Source: Jannaschia rubra (GTDB lineage: Bacteria > Pseudomonadota > Alphaproteobacteria > Rhodobacterales > Rhodobacteraceae). From it: a DNA stretch of 64,000 nt. The stretch covers positions 150,572 to 214,571 of the forward strand of contig NZ_CXPG01000013.1 in assembly GCF_001403735.1 (NCBI RefSeq), read 5' to 3'. The notes below the pieces were generated by a model that saw nothing but the letters and a program-made list of their open reading frames with translations, ran no database searches and was not told the DNA's origin. Positions 1 through 8,705 of this stretch are shown piece by piece (the stretch's first letter is position 1; the number at the start of each line of letters is the position of its first letter). Made by a program: the position numbers and the translations under genes.

Positions 1-800
1 TCGGCGCGGGCGTTGCGCGGGAACTGGGTGTGGGGGCAGGGGACACGCTCCGCCTGATCTCGCCCGACGGACAGGTGACACCCATGGGCCGCAGCCCGCG
101 CACCAAGGCCTATCGCGTGGGCTATGTCTTCAAGGTCGGCCGCTACGACATCGACGGCGTGCGCGTCTACATGCCCTTCGACGAGGCGCAGACCTATTTC
201 AACCGCGAAGGCGTGGCCGACGAGATCCAGCTGACAGTGACCGACCCGGAGGCGGTGGATGCCATGGCCCCCGCGCTGATGGCGGCGGCGGGCGACGGCA
301 CCTATCTCTGGACGTGGAAGGACAGCGCCGGGGCGTTCCTGCAGGCATTGACGATGGAGGACAACATCATGTTCGTCATCCTGTCCATCCTTGTCCTGAT
401 CGCCACGCTGAACATCACCTCGGGCCTCGTCATGCTGGTCAAGAACAAGGGCCGCGACATCGGCATCCTGAGGACGATGGGCATGACCGAAGGCACGATC
501 CTGCGCATTTTCTTCATCTGCGGCGCCTCCATCGGGGTGATCGGCACGGCCATCGGCGTGGTGCTGGGCTGCGCCTTCGCCATCTGGATCGACCCGGTAT
601 TCAATTTCGTGAACTACCTCGCCGGCGGCGGCGTCTGGGACGAGTCGGTGCGATACATCTCGCAGCTTCCCGCGCGGCTGGAACTCGGGGACGTGCTGTC
701 GGCGGTGGGGCTGTCGCTGGCGCTGTCTTTCGTCGTGACGATCTTCCCGGCCCGCCGCGCCGCCCGCATGAACCCGGTGGAGGCGCTACGCTATGAATGA
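1..800 (+). CDS. Lipoprotein-releasing ABC transporter permease, LolC/LolE family (5' part missing)
   Basis: C-terminal part of the inner-membrane permease that, with LolD, extracts outer-membrane lipoproteins and passes them to LolA. The reading frame is open from base 3, so the start lies left of the window. The visible part begins in the periplasmic domain (a GVARELGVGAGD stretch, typical of the family), followed by three hydrophobic segments near bases 370-445, 510-600 and 700-760 and ending in the FtsX-family tail PARRAARMNPVEALRYE. About 266 of the usual ~410 residues are present. The stop overlaps the lolD start by 8 bases, so the two are coupled. LolC and LolE cannot be told apart from this fragment; many alphaproteobacteria have a single LolC/E-type subunit. 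Confidence 0.9.
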   Translation, partial: GAGVARELGVGAGDTLRLISPDGQVTPMGRSPRTKAYRVGYVFKVGRYDIDGVRVYMPFDEAQTYFNREGVADEIQLTVTDPEAVDAMAPALMAAAGDGTYLWTWKDSAGAFLQALTMEDNIMFVILSILVLIATLNITSGLVMLVKNKGRDIGILRTMGMTEGTILRIFFICGASIGVIGTAIGVVLGCAFAIWIDPVFNFVNYLAGGGVWDESVRYISQLPARLELGDVLSAVGLSLALSFVVTIFPARRAARMNPVEALRYE

Positions 801-1467
801 CGCGCTTCACCTCAGCGGCATCGAAAAGGGCTACAACCTCGGCCGCCCGAACGAGATCCGGGTGCTGAACGGCGCCGACCTGACGCTTGCCCGCGGCGAG
901 GTCTGCGCGCTGGTCGCGCCGTCGGGGGCGGGCAAGTCGACGCTCCTGCACATCGCAGGGCTGCTCGACACGCCCGACGCGGGCAGGGTGACGATGGCGG
1001 GCGACGACCTGACCGGACAGTCCGACCGCGCCCGCACCCGTGCCCGGCGGCAGCGCATCGGATTCATCTACCAGTTCCACCACCTGCTGCCGGAGTTCAC
1101 GGCCGCCGAGAACATCGTCCTGCCGCAACTCGCGAACGGGACATCCGCGGCCGACGCTCGCGCGCGGGCCGAGGATCTGCTGGGTCGCGTGGGCCTCTCG
1201 CATCGGCTGGACCACCGACCTGCGGAGATGTCGGGTGGCGAGCAGCAGCGCACGGCCTTCTGCCGCGCGCTGGCCAATGCGCCCTCGCTGCTGCTGGCGG
1301 ATGAGCCCACCGGCAACCTCGACCCCGGCACGTCGGACACGGTTTTCGAAACGCTGATGGCGCTGGTGCGCGAGACGGGGATGTCCGCGCTGATCGCCAC
1401 GCACAACCTCGCACTCGCGGCCCGGATGGACCGGACGATGCGGCTGGAAGGCGGCCTACTGGTCTAG
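793..1467 (+). CDS. lolD: Lipoprotein-releasing system ATP-binding protein LolD
   Basis: ATPase subunit that drives lipoprotein release with the upstream permease. The 224-residue length is typical of the family. Walker A is APSGAGKST at residues 42-50, with Ala where Gly is usual in the first position; the catalytic GKST is intact. The signature is MSGGEQQR and Walker B is LLLADEPTGNLD. The ATG at 793 lies inside the permease gene, an overlap that fits a two-gene operon. Its 3' end overlaps the convergent hydrolase gene by 12 bases. Family assignment is secure; LolD rather than another MacB-type ATPase is inferred from the neighbour. Confidence 0.93.
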   Translation: MNDALHLSGIEKGYNLGRPNEIRVLNGADLTLARGEVCALVAPSGAGKSTLLHIAGLLDTPDAGRVTMAGDDLTGQSDRARTRARRQRIGFIYQFHHLLPEFTAAENIVLPQLANGTSAADARARAEDLLGRVGLSHRLDHRPAEMSGGEQQRTAFCRALANAPSLLLADEPTGNLDPGTSDTVFETLMALVRETGMSALIATHNLALAARMDRTMRLEGGLLV

Positions 1468-2382
1468 GTGTGCGGCGATCCGGTCAAAGATCCGGGCGCG
1501 GGTCGCCTCGCTCTCCATCAGCACTTCGTGGCGCGCGCCCTCGACCATCTCCAGCGTCGCGTCCTTCCAGGACCCCATGCGGACATGGATCGCATCCGCC
1601 GACACGATGTCCTCATCGGTTCCGAGGAACGCCAGGCAGGACACCTGCGGCGCCGCATCGCGGGCCAGTCCGTGCATCTCGCGCAGGGCGGCCCAGACCC
1701 AGCCCAGCGACGGCCCGCCGAGCGCCAATTCGGGGTGCGTGACGATCTGACGCTTCATCCATGCGAACATCTCGCGGTCGGTCGTCAGCAGGTTGCCGTC
1801 GAAAGGCGCGGCAGCGGGGTCGGCCACCTTGCCCGCACCCGGCGCGAGCCGCTGCCCCAGCCCCACGGTCGAGCCGACCCACGACAGCCCCCAGGCCATG
1901 AACCGCCGATGCGGGGTCAGCGGCAGGCCCCACATCGGGGCAGAGAACACGGCACGTCCGATATCGGTCCGCCGGTGCAGCGCGCGCAGGGCGATCAGCC
2001 CCCCCATCGAATGGCCCAGCACATGCCAGGGGCGGGGCAGGTCGGCACCCTTGCACGCAGCGTGAAACGCATCGACGTCGCGCTGGAAGTCACGGAAATC
2101 GTTGACGTGACCCAGATGCGGATCGTGGGGAGAGCGGGGTGACAGACCCTGCCCGCGCCAGTCGATCGCGGCGCTGGCATAGCCGCGCGATGCCAGTTCC
2201 CGCGCGGCGTCGGAATACTTCTCGATATACTCCGTGCGGCCCGGATACATCAGAAGCGTGCCGCGCGTCCCCTCCGGCCATAGCCCTACGCGCAGCCGCA
2301 CCCCGTCGGACGTGTCGGCCCAGACGGCGTGCCCGCCGGGCGGCCCGGCGGCGACGTCATCGTGATAGGGCGCGGCCTGCAC
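1456..2382 (-). CDS. Alpha/beta hydrolase, lysophospholipase-like
   Basis: Predicted 308-residue serine hydrolase of the monoacylglycerol lipase/lysophospholipase (PldB-like) group. The nucleophile elbow is GHSMGG near residue 124; an upstream DWRGQGLS motif and a late GARHE histidine motif fit the fold and triad. There is no signal peptide, so it is probably cytoplasmic or peripheral. The start is GTG at 2382; no internal ATG leaves a complete fold. It lies 3 bases downstream of the SCP2-like gene, so the two probably form an operon, which suggests a lipid or acyl-ester substrate. The exact substrate cannot be read from the sequence. Confidence 0.85.
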   Translation of the reverse strand: MQAAPYHDDVAAGPPGGHAVWADTSDGVRLRVGLWPEGTRGTLLMYPGRTEYIEKYSDAARELASRGYASAAIDWRGQGLSPRSPHDPHLGHVNDFRDFQRDVDAFHAACKGADLPRPWHVLGHSMGGLIALRALHRRTDIGRAVFSAPMWGLPLTPHRRFMAWGLSWVGSTVGLGQRLAPGAGKVADPAAAPFDGNLLTTDREMFAWMKRQIVTHPELALGGPSLGWVWAALREMHGLARDAAPQVSCLAFLGTDEDIVSADAIHVRMGSWKDATLEMVEGARHEVLMESEATRARIFDRIAAHLDQ

Positions 2383-2385
2383 GGC

Positions 2386-2670
2386 TCAGGACAGCGCGCC
2401 GCCCAGCTTCATGGCGGTGCCCATGTCGCCGTCGACCTTCAGCTTGCCCTGCATGAAGGCCGAGGTCGGGTTGGTCTCGCCCGACAGGATGCCGCGGAAG
2501 GTGTCGGCGTCGGCGGTCATGGTGCACTCCGCCTCCTCGTCGCCCTCGCGGACGCCGGCCTGATCGAGCATGATTGAGCCTTCGTCTTCGATCACGAACT
2601 TGACGCTGCCGTCGAAGGTGCCAATCTTTGCCTCAAGGACGGTGACGGCTTCGTTGATGATGTCGCTCAT
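2386..2670 (-). CDS. SCP2 sterol-binding domain protein
   Basis: A 94-residue protein consisting of one SCP2 lipid-binding fold, including the ADADTFRGILSGETNPTSAFMQGKL-type core with the conserved F-M-Q-G-K-L segment near its C-terminus. In this family the fold makes a hydrophobic tunnel for lipids or fatty acyl groups. The ATG at 2670 is preceded by AGAGGA, a good ribosome-binding site; the frame extends further upstream but without family sequence. It is the first gene of a two-gene minus-strand unit with the alpha/beta hydrolase. No enzymatic residues are expected. Confidence 0.88.
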   Translation of the reverse strand: MSDIINEAVTVLEAKIGTFDGSVKFVIEDEGSIMLDQAGVREGDEEAECTMTADADTFRGILSGETNPTSAFMQGKLKVDGDMGTAMKLGGALS

Positions 2671-2722
2671 GGGAATCCTCTGCGATCGGTCGCCGGAACG
2701 GCGGGATGGGGTCGAAGACAGG

Positions 2723-3295
2723 ATGGTTGACCTTCGCGTCACTCTCAAGGCCCTCGTGCTGGCAATCGCCTGCGGTTACGCCACGTCCCTGCCCGCGCAG
2801 GAGCTGGAGGCCGACCCCGATGCCCTGCTGAACCGTTTGGGCACGTTGACTGCCGAGAACGACGAGGCCGAGGCGCGGCGTCTCGCCAACGAGGTTCTGG
2901 AACGCTGGACCCATTCGGGCAGCGTCACGCTCGACCTTCTGCTGCGGCGGGGGATGGAGGCCATCGCAGACGGCGACTATCCGCGCGCCATCGCCCATCT
3001 GACCGCGCTGACCGACCATGCGCCCGACTTCGCCGAAGGCTGGAACCAGCGGGCCACCGCCTTCTTCCTGTCCGACCGCTACGGCGAGGCGGTGTCGGAC
3101 ATCGAGCAGGTCCTCATCCTGGAGCCGCGCCATTTCGGCGCGCTGGCCGGGCTTGGGATCATCCTGGAGCAGCTGGGCGAGGAGGAATCGGCACTGCGCG
3201 CCTATGAGGCGGCGCAGCAGGTCCACCCGGCGGAGCCCAACGTGAACAGCGCCATCGAACGGTTGCAGCAGCAGACCGGCGAACGAACCCTTTGA
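2723..3295 (+). CDS. Exported tetratricopeptide repeat protein
   Basis: A 190-residue protein with an N-terminal signal peptide (hydrophobic stretch ALVLAIACGYATSLPAQ, probable cleavage after the AQ near residue 25) and about three TPR motifs from residue ~75 onward (GDYPRAIAHLTAL, DRYGEAVSDIEQVL, EESALRAYEAAQ). It is probably a periplasmic scaffold. The ATG at 2723 gives a complete signal peptide; the longer open frame upstream overlaps the divergent SCP2 gene and has no family features. The helicase gene starts 13 bases downstream, so co-transcription is likely, but no functional link is evident. Confidence 0.8.
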   Translation: MVDLRVTLKALVLAIACGYATSLPAQELEADPDALLNRLGTLTAENDEAEARRLANEVLERWTHSGSVTLDLLLRRGMEAIADGDYPRAIAHLTALTDHAPDFAEGWNQRATAFFLSDRYGEAVSDIEQVLILEPRHFGALAGLGIILEQLGEEESALRAYEAAQQVHPAEPNVNSAIERLQQQTGERTL

Positions 3296-3308
3296 CCGGA
3301 CGGATCTG

Positions 3309-6116
3309 ATGGACAGCACCCCCGGCCGGGTGACGGCGGTCCTCGGGCCGACGAACACCGGTAAGACGCATTACGCCATCGACCGGATGCTGGCGCACCG
3401 CACCGGCGTCATCGGTCTGCCGCTGCGTCTGCTTGCGCGGGAGGTCTATGACCGCATCGTGGCCGTCCGCGGCCCCTCCGTCGTGGCCCTGGTCACCGGC
3501 GAGGAGCGGATCGTGCCGGCGCGCACCGCCTATTGGGTCTGCACAGTCGAGGCGATGCCCCAGGGGATCGGCGCCGATTTCGTGGCCATCGACGAGATTC
3601 AGCTCTGCGCCGACCCCGAGCGCGGCCATGTCTTCACCGACCGCCTGCTCAACATGCGGGGCCTGCATGAGACGCTGTTCATGGGCTCCGACACCATGCG
3701 CCCGGCGATCGCGGAGCTTGTGCCCCGCGTCCAGTTCGCCCGGCGCGAGCGGTTCAGCGAGCTTCTCTATACCGGTTCGAAGAAGATCAGCCGCATGCCC
3801 GGCCGCACCGCCATCGTGGGCTTCAGCGTCGACAACGTCTATGCCATCGCGGAGCTTCTGCGTCGTCAGAAGGGCGGCGCCGCCGTCGTCATGGGCGCCC
3901 TGTCGCCGCGCACGCGCAACGCGCAGGTGGCGATGTATCAGAACGGCGACGTGGATTACCTGGTGGCGACCGACGCCATCGGCATGGGCCTGAACCTCGA
4001 CATCCGGCACGTCGCCTTTTCCGCCACCTCCAAGTTCGACGGCAGCCGCATCCGCCCGCTGATGCCGCATGAGCTGGCGCAGATCGCCGGACGGGCCGGG
4101 CGCTACATGCAGCCGGGCACCTTCGGCGTTACGGGCGAGGCGCAGCCGCTGGACGACGGCATCGTCGAGGCGATCCAGAACCACAGCTTCAAGCCCATCG
4201 ACCGCCTGATGTGGCGCAACCACCGGCTGGAGTTCGGCAGCATCGAGGCGCTGATCGCCTCTCTCGAAGCGCCCAGTCCCGAACGGATGCTGACCCGCGG
4301 GCGGGAGGCCGACGACCTGTCATCGCTTCGCACGCTTTATGAATTGGAAGGCGTGGCCGCCCGCCTGCGCGACGCCCGCGACGTGCGGCTTTTGTGGGAT
4401 GTCTGCCGCATCCCCGATTTCCAGGGCATCAGCCACGGCGAGCACACGAACCTTTTGTCGCGCATCTTCGGCTTCCTGCACGAACGCGGCAGCCTGCCGG
4501 ACGACTGGTTCGCTCGGCAGATCAAGCGCATCGACCGCACCGATGGCGACATAGACATGCTGTCCAAGCGGTTGGCATATATTCGCACATGGACCTATGC
4601 CGCCCAGCGCAAGGGATGGGTGGACAATGAAGCCCATTGGCGCGACGCCACGCGGGCGGTAGAAGATCGGCTGTCGGATGCGCTCCACCTTGCGTTGACG
4701 AACCGGTTCGTGGACCGGCGCACCAGTGTCCTGCTGCGCCGACTGAAGATGAAGGAGGGCCTTTTGGCCGAGATCAACGACAAGGGCGAAGTGATCGTCG
4801 AGGGCGAGACGCTGGGCCGTCTCGAAGGATTCCGCTTCCATCAGACCGGGACCACCTCGCCGGACGAGGCGCGCACTGTGGGTCAGGCTGCGGCCCAGGC
4901 GTTGCGCCCCGAGTTCCACCTGCGCGCGGACCGCTTCTACAACGCGCCCGACACCGAAATGGACTTCACCGAGCAGGGGGGCCTGATGTGGGGCGACCAG
5001 GCGGTGGGCAAGCTCGTCCGCGGTGCCGATCCGCTCAGGCCCTCGGTCGAGGCCTTCGTAGACGACGAGGCCGGCCCCGAGGTGATGCAGAAGGTCACGC
5101 GCCGTCTGCAGCATTTCATCGACCGCAAGGTCGCCGCCGCGATGGAACCGCTTCTGGCCATGTCGCGTGACGAGACGCTGACCGGTATCGCCCGCGGATT
5201 CGCATTCCGTTTGATGGAAGGGTTCGGCATCCTGCAACGCCAGGACGTCGCCCAAGAGGTGAAGGAGCTTGACCAGGACGCGCGCGCCCAGCTTCGCAAG
5301 CACGGCGTCCGCTTCGGGCAGTTCACCATCTTCCAGCAGCTTCTGCTCAAGCCCGCGCCGACGCGCCTGCGGCTGGTGCTGTGGTCGCTGTCGAAGGACC
5401 TGGCGGAGTTCCCCGAAGCGCCGCCCCCCGGTCTGGTCACGGTCCCCAAGGTCGATTGGGCGCCCGAGGGGTATTATACCATGGCGGGCTACCGCCTCGC
5501 CGGGAGCCGCGCCATTCGTATCGACATGCTGGAGCGTCTGGCGGACCTGCTGCGCCCTGCCGATTCGCGCGGCGGGTTCGAGGCGACGCCGGACATGCTC
5601 TCGATCACCGGCATGACGCTGGAGCAGTTCGCCGACCTGATGGGCGGTCTGGGCTATGCCGCCGAACGCGGGGAGCGCACGAAGGTCCGTGCGGCCGACC
5701 TGCCCACGCCCACGCCGACCGAGGTGCCGGACGACACCCCGGCCGAGACACCCGATCCTACCCCGACCGAGACGCCCGAGCCCACGCCACAGGAAACGCC
5801 CGTCGAGGAGCCGACCGAGGTGCCGCCCGCGCCCCCGGTCGAGGCCCCCGTCGAGACGCCCGAGACGGAAGTGTTCTATACCTTCACCTGGGCACCGCGC
5901 CGCCAGAACGCGCGCGGTCCGCGCCGCGAGGGGCAGGGCGACCGACCTCAGCGCAAGGGCAAGCCCAAGGGCGCATTCGCCGGCAAGAAGGGCACCCCCC
6001 GCGCCGATCAGGGCGCGAAGGGCGGCCCTAAAACCTATGAGGCCCGGCCGAAGCGGGACAAGCCCATCGACCCGGACAACCCCTTCGCGGCCCTCGCGGC
6101 GCTCAAGGACAAGTGA
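3309..6116 (+). CDS. SUV3-like ATP-dependent RNA helicase
   Basis: A 935-residue superfamily 2 RNA helicase related to mitochondrial SUV3, the helicase of the mitochondrial degradosome. Motif I is GPTNTGKT at residues 13-20, motif II is DEIQ at 95-98, and the helicase C-terminal part carries an AIGMGLNLDI segment and the Q-x-x-G-R-x-G-R motif (QIAGRAGR). A long alpha-helical SUV3-type region follows. From about residue 799 to 853 the chain is a low-complexity Pro/Thr/Glu run (TPTE, TPEP, TPQE units), and the last 70 residues are strongly basic, likely an RNA-binding tail. The stop overlaps the start of the S4 RNA-binding protein gene (GTGA), so the two are coupled. Confidence 0.9.
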   Translation: MDSTPGRVTAVLGPTNTGKTHYAIDRMLAHRTGVIGLPLRLLAREVYDRIVAVRGPSVVALVTGEERIVPARTAYWVCTVEAMPQGIGADFVAIDEIQLCADPERGHVFTDRLLNMRGLHETLFMGSDTMRPAIAELVPRVQFARRERFSELLYTGSKKISRMPGRTAIVGFSVDNVYAIAELLRRQKGGAAVVMGALSPRTRNAQVAMYQNGDVDYLVATDAIGMGLNLDIRHVAFSATSKFDGSRIRPLMPHELAQIAGRAGRYMQPGTFGVTGEAQPLDDGIVEAIQNHSFKPIDRLMWRNHRLEFGSIEALIASLEAPSPERMLTRGREADDLSSLRTLYELEGVAARLRDARDVRLLWDVCRIPDFQGISHGEHTNLLSRIFGFLHERGSLPDDWFARQIKRIDRTDGDIDMLSKRLAYIRTWTYAAQRKGWVDNEAHWRDATRAVEDRLSDALHLALTNRFVDRRTSVLLRRLKMKEGLLAEINDKGEVIVEGETLGRLEGFRFHQTGTTSPDEARTVGQAAAQALRPEFHLRADRFYNAPDTEMDFTEQGGLMWGDQAVGKLVRGADPLRPSVEAFVDDEAGPEVMQKVTRRLQHFIDRKVAAAMEPLLAMSRDETLTGIARGFAFRLMEGFGILQRQDVAQEVKELDQDARAQLRKHGVRFGQFTIFQQLLLKPAPTRLRLVLWSLSKDLAEFPEAPPPGLVTVPKVDWAPEGYYTMAGYRLAGSRAIRIDMLERLADLLRPADSRGGFEATPDMLSITGMTLEQFADLMGGLGYAAERGERTKVRAADLPTPTPTEVPDDTPAETPDPTPTETPEPTPQETPVEEPTEVPPAPPVEAPVETPETEVFYTFTWAPRRQNARGPRREGQGDRPQRKGKPKGAFAGKKGTPRADQGAKGGPKTYEARPKRDKPIDPDNPFAALAALKDK

Positions 6117-6466
6117 CGACGGCGACGACGCGCCAGCGTCTCGACCGCTGGCTCTGGCAGGCGCGGTTCTTCAAGACGCGGACGCTCGCCGCCCGGCAGG
6201 TGACGGAGGGTCACGTCCGCGTCAACGGCGATCGCGTCACCAAGCCCGCGCACGGTGTGGAGCCGGGCGATGCGCTGACCTTCCGCCAGGCGGACCGCAT
6301 CCGCGTGGTTGAGGTCGTCGGACTGGCGGACCGGCGTGGCCCCGCGTCCGAGGCGCAGGCGCTCTATTCCGACCATTCGCCCGCGCCTGTCCCCCGCGTC
6401 GGCCCGCGACCCACCGGCCGGGACCGCCGCCGCCTCGATGCCTCCCGCGACGGCGCGGCCGACTGA
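6113..6466 (+). CDS. S4-domain RNA-binding protein (Hsp15/HslR-like)
   Basis: A 117-residue protein with an N-terminal S4 domain (RLDRWLWQARFFKTRTLA through GHVRVNG, residues ~8-45), the signature of ribosome-associated heat shock protein 15, which in E. coli rescues stalled 50S subunits carrying peptidyl-tRNA. The C-terminal part is basic and probably disordered. It starts with GTG inside the stop region of the helicase gene (4-base GTGA overlap), so translation is coupled. Joint expression with an RNA helicase suggests a role in RNA or ribosome turnover; that link is an inference from position. Confidence 0.85.
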   Translation: MTTATTRQRLDRWLWQARFFKTRTLAARQVTEGHVRVNGDRVTKPAHGVEPGDALTFRQADRIRVVEVVGLADRRGPASEAQALYSDHSPAPVPRVGPRPTGRDRRRLDASRDGAAD

Positions 6467-6547
6467 CGCGCCGCGCGGAGGGACCGACTGCTTGAACCCG
6501 GCGGGCGGGATGGATACATCGCCCTCGACTCGAACGGGACACCGACC

Positions 6548-6883
6548 ATGACCTATATCGTCAACGACGCCTGCATCGCCTGCAAATACACCGATTGCGT
6601 CGAGGTCTGCCCCGTGGACTGCTTCTATGAGGGGGAGAACATGCTCGTGATCCACCCCGACGAATGCATCGACTGCGGCGTCTGCGAGCCCGAGTGCCCC
6701 GCCGACGCCATCCGCCCGGACACTGAACCGGAAATGGAGAAATGGGTCGAGTTCAACCGGAAGTATTCGGAACTCTGGCCCGTTATCGTCTCGAAGAAGG
6801 ATCCTCTGCCCGGAGCAGAGGAGATGGACGGCAAGCCCGGCAAGATGGACCTGTTCTCCGAGGCGCCGGGCGAGGGCGGCTGA
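6548..6883 (+). CDS. fdxA: Seven-iron ferredoxin, FdxA type (3Fe-4S/4Fe-4S)
   Basis: A 111-residue electron carrier with the classic arrangement C9, C12, C17, C21 and C40, C43, C46, C50, which binds one 3Fe-4S and one 4Fe-4S cluster. The C-terminal helix after residue 60 ([17 protein letters not shown]) is typical of the Azotobacter FdI/alphaproteobacterial FdxA family. The ATG at 6548 starts the family sequence MTYIV directly. It sits 81 bases after the S4 gene, in a helicase-S4-ferredoxin-CarD order that I recall as common in Rhodobacterales. A hairpin follows the stop codon. Confidence 0.94.
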   Translation: MTYIVNDACIACKYTDCVEVCPVDCFYEGENMLVIHPDECIDCGVCEPECPADAIRPDTEPEMEKWVEFNRKYSELWPVIVSKKDPLPGAEEMDGKPGKMDLFSEAPGEGG

Positions 6884-6906
6884 CGTCCTGATTTGGGTCA
6901 GGAGTC
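6882..6906 (+). terminator. Probable terminator hairpin after the ferredoxin gene
   Basis: Inverted repeat beginning in the stop codon: the GAC-TCCTGA arm (with one bulged G) pairs with TCAGGAGTC around a TTTGGG loop. There is no U-run, so termination would be weak or factor-assisted. A possible -10-like TATGAT (6937-6942) for carD lies just downstream. Confidence 0.4.
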
Positions 6907-7111
6907 ATGACGCTTTCGCAGGCCCTGTTTTTATGATATGATCCACGGGAAGGTCGGCTTTGTCGGCCCCTCTGCCAACCCGCGCCCGGGGCATACCGTT
7001 CCTGCCCACGGCCCAAGCAACGCGTGACCCGATCCGGCCCGATCCCGTTCGTGGCCGGTCACTTCTGCGGCCCGCCGGCAGCCGGTCGCCGCGCCAACCG
7101 AAAGGCTCTCC

Positions 7112-7618
7112 ATGTCCAAGAAATCCGATTTCCGCCCGAACGAATTCGTCGTCTATCCGGCCCACGGCGTCGGTCAGATCGTGTCGATCGAGAAGCAGGA
7201 GGTCGCAGGTCTCGAACTCGAACTTTTCGTCATCTCCTTTGCCAAGGACAAGATGACCCTGCGCGTGCCGACCAACAAGGCGACCGACGTCGGCATGCGT
7301 TCGCTTTCGCCGCCCGAAGTCGTGACCAAGGCCATGGCAACGCTCAAGGGCAAGGCCCGCGTCAAGAAGGCGATGTGGTCCCGTCGGGCGCAGGAATACG
7401 AGGCCAAGATCAACTCTGGTGACCTGATCGCCATCGCCGAGGTGGTCCGCGACCTGCACCGCAACGACGAACAGCGCGAGCAGTCCTATTCCGAGCGCCA
7501 GCTTTACGAGGCCGCACTGGACAGGCTGACCCGCGAACTGGCGGCCGTGAACCAGATGGACGAGGACGGCGCGCTCAAGGCCGTCGACGAGATCCTGATG
7601 TCGCGCGCCGCTGCCTGA
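7112..7618 (+). CDS. carD: CarD family transcriptional regulator
   Basis: A 168-residue CarD/CdnL-type protein. The N-terminal RNA-polymerase-interacting domain starts at FRPNEFVVYPAHGVGQI and is followed by a helical, basic C-terminal DNA-binding domain. Members bind the RNA polymerase beta subunit and stabilise open promoter complexes, especially at ribosomal RNA and housekeeping promoters. The ATG at 7112 lies a short distance after a GAAAGG ribosome-binding sequence. The 228-base upstream gap can hold its own promoter, and a strong intrinsic terminator follows at 7643, so it is probably monocistronic. Confidence 0.93.
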   Translation: MSKKSDFRPNEFVVYPAHGVGQIVSIEKQEVAGLELELFVISFAKDKMTLRVPTNKATDVGMRSLSPPEVVTKAMATLKGKARVKKAMWSRRAQEYEAKINSGDLIAIAEVVRDLHRNDEQREQSYSERQLYEAALDRLTRELAAVNQMDEDGALKAVDEILMSRAAA

Positions 7619-7642
7619 GACAGGTTGGCCGCCATGTGAAGC

Positions 7643-7668
7643 GGAGCGCCATCACCGGCGCTCCTTTT
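7643..7668 (+). terminator. Rho-independent terminator of carD
   Basis: Perfect 8-base-pair stem GGAGCGCC/GGCGCTCC with the loop ATCACC, followed directly by TTTT. It lies 25 bases after the carD stop and is one of the clearest intrinsic terminators in the window. Confidence 0.9.
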
Positions 7669-7707
7669 CAGTTGCAGCGGGTTGAGACCCGACGTTCGCG
7701 TAACGCT

Positions 7708-8106
7708 TCAAGTCCACCATTCGTCTATCGACGCGATCTCCGCATCGGACCATCCGAAGTGATGGGCGAACTCGTGCACCGTCACATGGGCCACGAGCGC
7801 CTGCAGCGTCACGTCGCCCCGCGCGGCCCATTCGTCCAGGATCGGCCGCCGGAACAGCGTGACCGTCGACGGCGGTGCGGGCCAGTCCACGCTCCGCTCC
7901 GGCAGGGCCACGCCTTCGTAGAGACCGCTCAGGTCATAGCCGTCGTCGATGTCCATGTCGTCGAGCAGCGCGTCGGCGGGCCAATCCTCGACCACGAGCC
8001 GCACTTCGGCGGCAAGTGCGGCGAAAGGCTCGGGAAACGCCGCTCGCGTCTCCTCCGCCATTCGTCGGATCACCTCGATGTCGGGAGCTTCGCCGGAGTC
8101 GCTCAT
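7708..8106 (-). CDS. Metallopeptidase family protein (zincin-like)
   Basis: A 132-residue protein of the small zincin-like metallopeptidase family (the acidic, single-domain 'metallopeptidase family protein' of many actinobacteria and alphaproteobacteria). The HEFAHH sequence at residues 111-116 supplies the HExxH zinc ligands and catalytic Glu; a later Asp/Glu (SDAEIASIDEWW) could be the third ligand. There is no signal peptide. The ATG at 8106 overlaps the stop of the VOC gene (ATGA), so the two are co-translated. The peptide substrate is unknown and activity has rarely been shown in this family. Confidence 0.85.
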   Translation of the reverse strand: MSDSGEAPDIEVIRRMAEETRAAFPEPFAALAAEVRLVVEDWPADALLDDMDIDDGYDLSGLYEGVALPERSVDWPAPPSTVTLFRRPILDEWAARGDVTLQALVAHVTVHEFAHHFGWSDAEIASIDEWWT

Positions 8107-8705
8107 CCGATCTGGCGCGGTCCGTCGGGGGTGTCGATCGACGCGACGATGGCACGCTCTCCCGTCTCGATCGTGATCCGCGAATCGTCAGTCAATTCCG
8201 CCACGATGGGTCCAAGTTCCTCCGCGTTCGGGTGACGCAGGGTCAGACCTGTCAGCCGAAGTCCCTCGTCTGAAAACCTCGGGGCGGGCGTGTCCCACTG
8301 GATCAGCGCGGGAAAACAGCCGTCGAAGGGCAGGATGCCGTCGTCGGGCACCGCCATCCGCCAGCGGAACGCCCCGCGAACGAATTCGAGCGGCCGGCCC
8401 GCCTGTGGAAAGCGCGCGACCAGCGCGTCCAGATCGTCCGTCCGCAGGATCCAGTTGCCGATCCGGGGCGGCCCGGCCCGCCGGTCGAGATCGAACCATC
8501 GGGCGCGCCCCGGCGCGGGGGCATCGGGGTCGATGGCGATCACCTCGAAATATTCGCCCGGCCCCAGCCCCGACAGCCGGTTGTGCGTGCCCATGAGCGC
8601 ATGTCCGCCGCCCGGCCCGATCCGCTGGCCCAGATGCCGGGTCACGTAGGCCGCGCCGTCATCCAGCGTTGCGGCAGCGATGGCGAAGTGGTCAAAGGCT
8701 GTCAT
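8103..8705 (-). CDS. VOC (glyoxalase-like) domain protein
   Basis: A 200-residue protein with a glyoxalase-like (vicinal oxygen chelate) fold: the N-terminal FDHFAIAAATLDDGAAYVTRHLG matches the first beta-alpha-beta unit and its metal-binding His, and GEYFEVIAID gives the paired Glu region. The substrate is not predictable. The ATG at 8705 shares the palindrome CATG with the divergent cyclo-ligase start at 8704. The open frame extends upstream, but only into sequence antisense to the cyclo-ligase gene. It is coupled to the downstream metallopeptidase by a 4-base overlap. Confidence 0.8.
   Translation of the reverse strand: MTAFDHFAIAAATLDDGAAYVTRHLGQRIGPGGGHALMGTHNRLSGLGPGEYFEVIAIDPDAPAPGRARWFDLDRRAGPPRIGNWILRTDDLDALVARFPQAGRPLEFVRGAFRWRMAVPDDGILPFDGCFPALIQWDTPAPRFSDEGLRLTGLTLRHPNAEELGPIVAELTDDSRITIETGERAIVASIDTPDGPRQIG

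Noticed and set aside
5704..5870. Repetitive DNA resembling a short tandem repeat
   Set aside because: It encodes the TPTE-type low-complexity linker of the SUV3-like helicase in frame; there are no spacers, so it is not a CRISPR or intergenic repeat.
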